Source: CAYGWP01 sp964353455 (lineage in GTDB: Bacteria > Planctomycetota > Phycisphaerae > FEN-1346). Taken from it: DNA of 7,885 nt. Positions 7,623 to 7,885 of the stretch are shown here, piece after piece; within the stretch, counting starts at the first letter, position 1; every line of letters begins with the position of its first letter. The position numbers and the translations under genes were made by a program. The notes below the pieces were generated by a model, which was given only the letters and a program-made list of their open reading frames with translations, did not search any database and was not told the origin of the DNA. The stretch covers positions 1-7,885 of the forward strand of contig CAYGWP010000522.1 in the NCBI GenBank assembly GCA_964353455.1, in the 5' to 3' direction.

Positions 7623-7640
7623 GCCTTGCGGCCGCAAGGC
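7623..7640. repeat. 18-bp perfect palindrome in the leader of the glycan operon
   Basis: GCCTTGCGGCCGCAAGGC reads identically on both strands with no central loop. It lies 37 nt upstream of the SGNH gene ATG and well behind the divergent riboswitch promoter. A symmetric site of this length fits an operator for a dimeric repressor or activator, or an RNA hairpin in the leader. No matching regulator gene is in the window. Confidence 0.55.
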
Positions 7641-7738
7641 ACCGGTCGAGTTCGCGCGGCCAGGAGAGCCCGCCGGCAATACGGCGTTGCGGCGACCCCG
7701 CTCAGGGGGGTACGATGTCTGGGGCGCTTCCCACACTC

Positions 7739-7762
7739 AATCCGAATATCAATCCGAATATC
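7739..7762. repeat. 12-bp perfect tandem repeat upstream of the riboswitch promoter
   Basis: AATCCGAATATC occurs twice head to tail (7739-7750 and 7751-7762), ending 2 bp before the -35 box at 7765. Two same-phase AT-rich half-sites about one helical turn apart next to a promoter suggest an activator or response-regulator binding site. It sits in the divergent intergenic region and could serve either direction. Confidence 0.65.
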
Positions 7763-7764
7763 GC

Positions 7765-7793
7765 TTGACCCCGCGGGGAGCGACTGGTATATT
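7765..7793 (+). promoter_or_regulatory. Sigma70-type promoter of the B12-regulated unit
   Basis: The -35 box TTGACC (7765-7770; 5 of 6 to TTGACA) and the -10 box TATATT (7788-7793; 5 of 6 to TATAAT) are separated by exactly 17 bp. Transcription would start near 7800, immediately before the riboswitch, which independently supports the call. No comparably good promoter was found for the minus-strand operon. Confidence 0.75.
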
Positions 7794-7800
7794 TGACGTT

Positions 7801-7885
7801 CGACAACTGAATAGGAACCCGGAGACAGGGAAGGCGGTGCAAAACCGCCGCGGTCCCGCCGCTGTGAGCGAGGACGAAAGGCCCC
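7801..7885 (+). promoter_or_regulatory. Cobalamin riboswitch, 3' part cut off by the window end
   Basis: Conserved cobalamin-aptamer elements occur in the canonical order: AGGGAA (7827-7832); the hairpin GGCGG...CCGCC (7833-7837 with 7845-7849) enclosing the GGTGCAA signature (7836-7842); GTCCCGCCGCTGTGA (7853-7867, consensus CCCGCCACTGT with one A-to-G change); and GGACGAAAGGCCCC at the edge. The 3' B12 box, expression platform and regulated gene lie outside. By family knowledge this RNA binds a cobalamin and usually switches off B12 uptake or synthesis genes, or B12-independent isoenzymes, when the cofactor is abundant. The predicted transcript start near 7800 leaves only about 27 nt before AGGGAA, so the 5' side is compact. 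It is divergent from the glycan operon and does not control it directly. Confidence 0.92.

Noticed and set aside
7695..7711. CCCC...GGGG hairpin as a terminator
   Set aside because: The stem is only about 5 bp with no following T-tract in either direction; probably a chance pairing in GC-rich DNA.
7587..7736. 50-codon N-terminal extension of the SGNH hydrolase
   Set aside because: The added residues are not signal-like and would bury the signal peptide; the ATG at 7586 has a GGAG 6 nt upstream and gives a standard signal sequence.
7717..7740. Possible minus-strand promoter TTGAGT (7740-7735) with CATCGT 17 nt on
   Set aside because: The -10 candidate matches only 3 of 6 positions; there is not enough signal to call the operon promoter.
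7605..7796. 63-codon plus-strand open frame in the intergenic region
   Set aside because: It runs over the palindrome, the tandem repeat and the promoter -35 and -10 boxes, is Arg-rich without motifs, and has no clear ribosome binding site.
1..7885. CRISPR array, tRNA or rRNA genes, transposase or integrase, toxin-antitoxin pair
   Set aside because: I looked for spaced direct repeats, tRNA-like T-loop sequences, rRNA-like conserved blocks and recombinase motifs, and found none I could support.

Overview
The window looks like a GC-rich bacterial chromosome from the Planctomycetota or a related PVC lineage. This is an inference from gene content: a Tat-signal protein, a secreted FAD-dependent oxidoreductase fused to HEAT-type repeats, an exported SGNH hydrolase with putative Ig (He_PIG) and CBM9-like modules, and a clan GH-A-like glycosidase with an unusual N-terminal region. 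No rRNA or single-copy marker gene is present, so the lineage is not proven.

All four protein genes lie on the minus strand and read right to left. The order of transcription is: SGNH hydrolase / He_PIG x2 / CBM9-like protein (7586-5604); GH-A-like glycoside hydrolase (5592-3199); double-domain FAD oxidoreductase with C-terminal HEAT-like repeats (3155-246); and the first 47 codons of a Tat-exported protein (143-1, cut by the window edge). The gaps are 11, 43 and 102 nt, so the first three genes very probably form one operon and the fourth may belong to it. All four products carry export signals. The set reads as a small envelope or periplasmic module for attacking a decorated glycan: an esterase-like deacylating enzyme, a retaining glycosidase, and a redox enzyme that may act on the released sugar or an aglycone. 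The substrate cannot be read from the sequence.

The 102-nt gap after the oxidoreductase holds a compact palindromic element of about 65 bp (182-246). It consists of two adjacent 9-bp hairpins bracketed by an outer inverted repeat, and it resembles a dispersed REP/MITE-like repeat.

The right-hand 299 nt (7587-7885) contain no convincing gene but are rich in control signals. On the minus side there is a start-proximal hairpin covering the ribosome binding site and an 18-bp perfect palindrome. On the plus side there is a 12-bp tandem repeat, a near-consensus sigma70-type promoter with a 17-bp spacer, and then a cobalamin riboswitch truncated by the window end. A B12-controlled gene or operon therefore starts just outside the window, divergently from the glycan operon.
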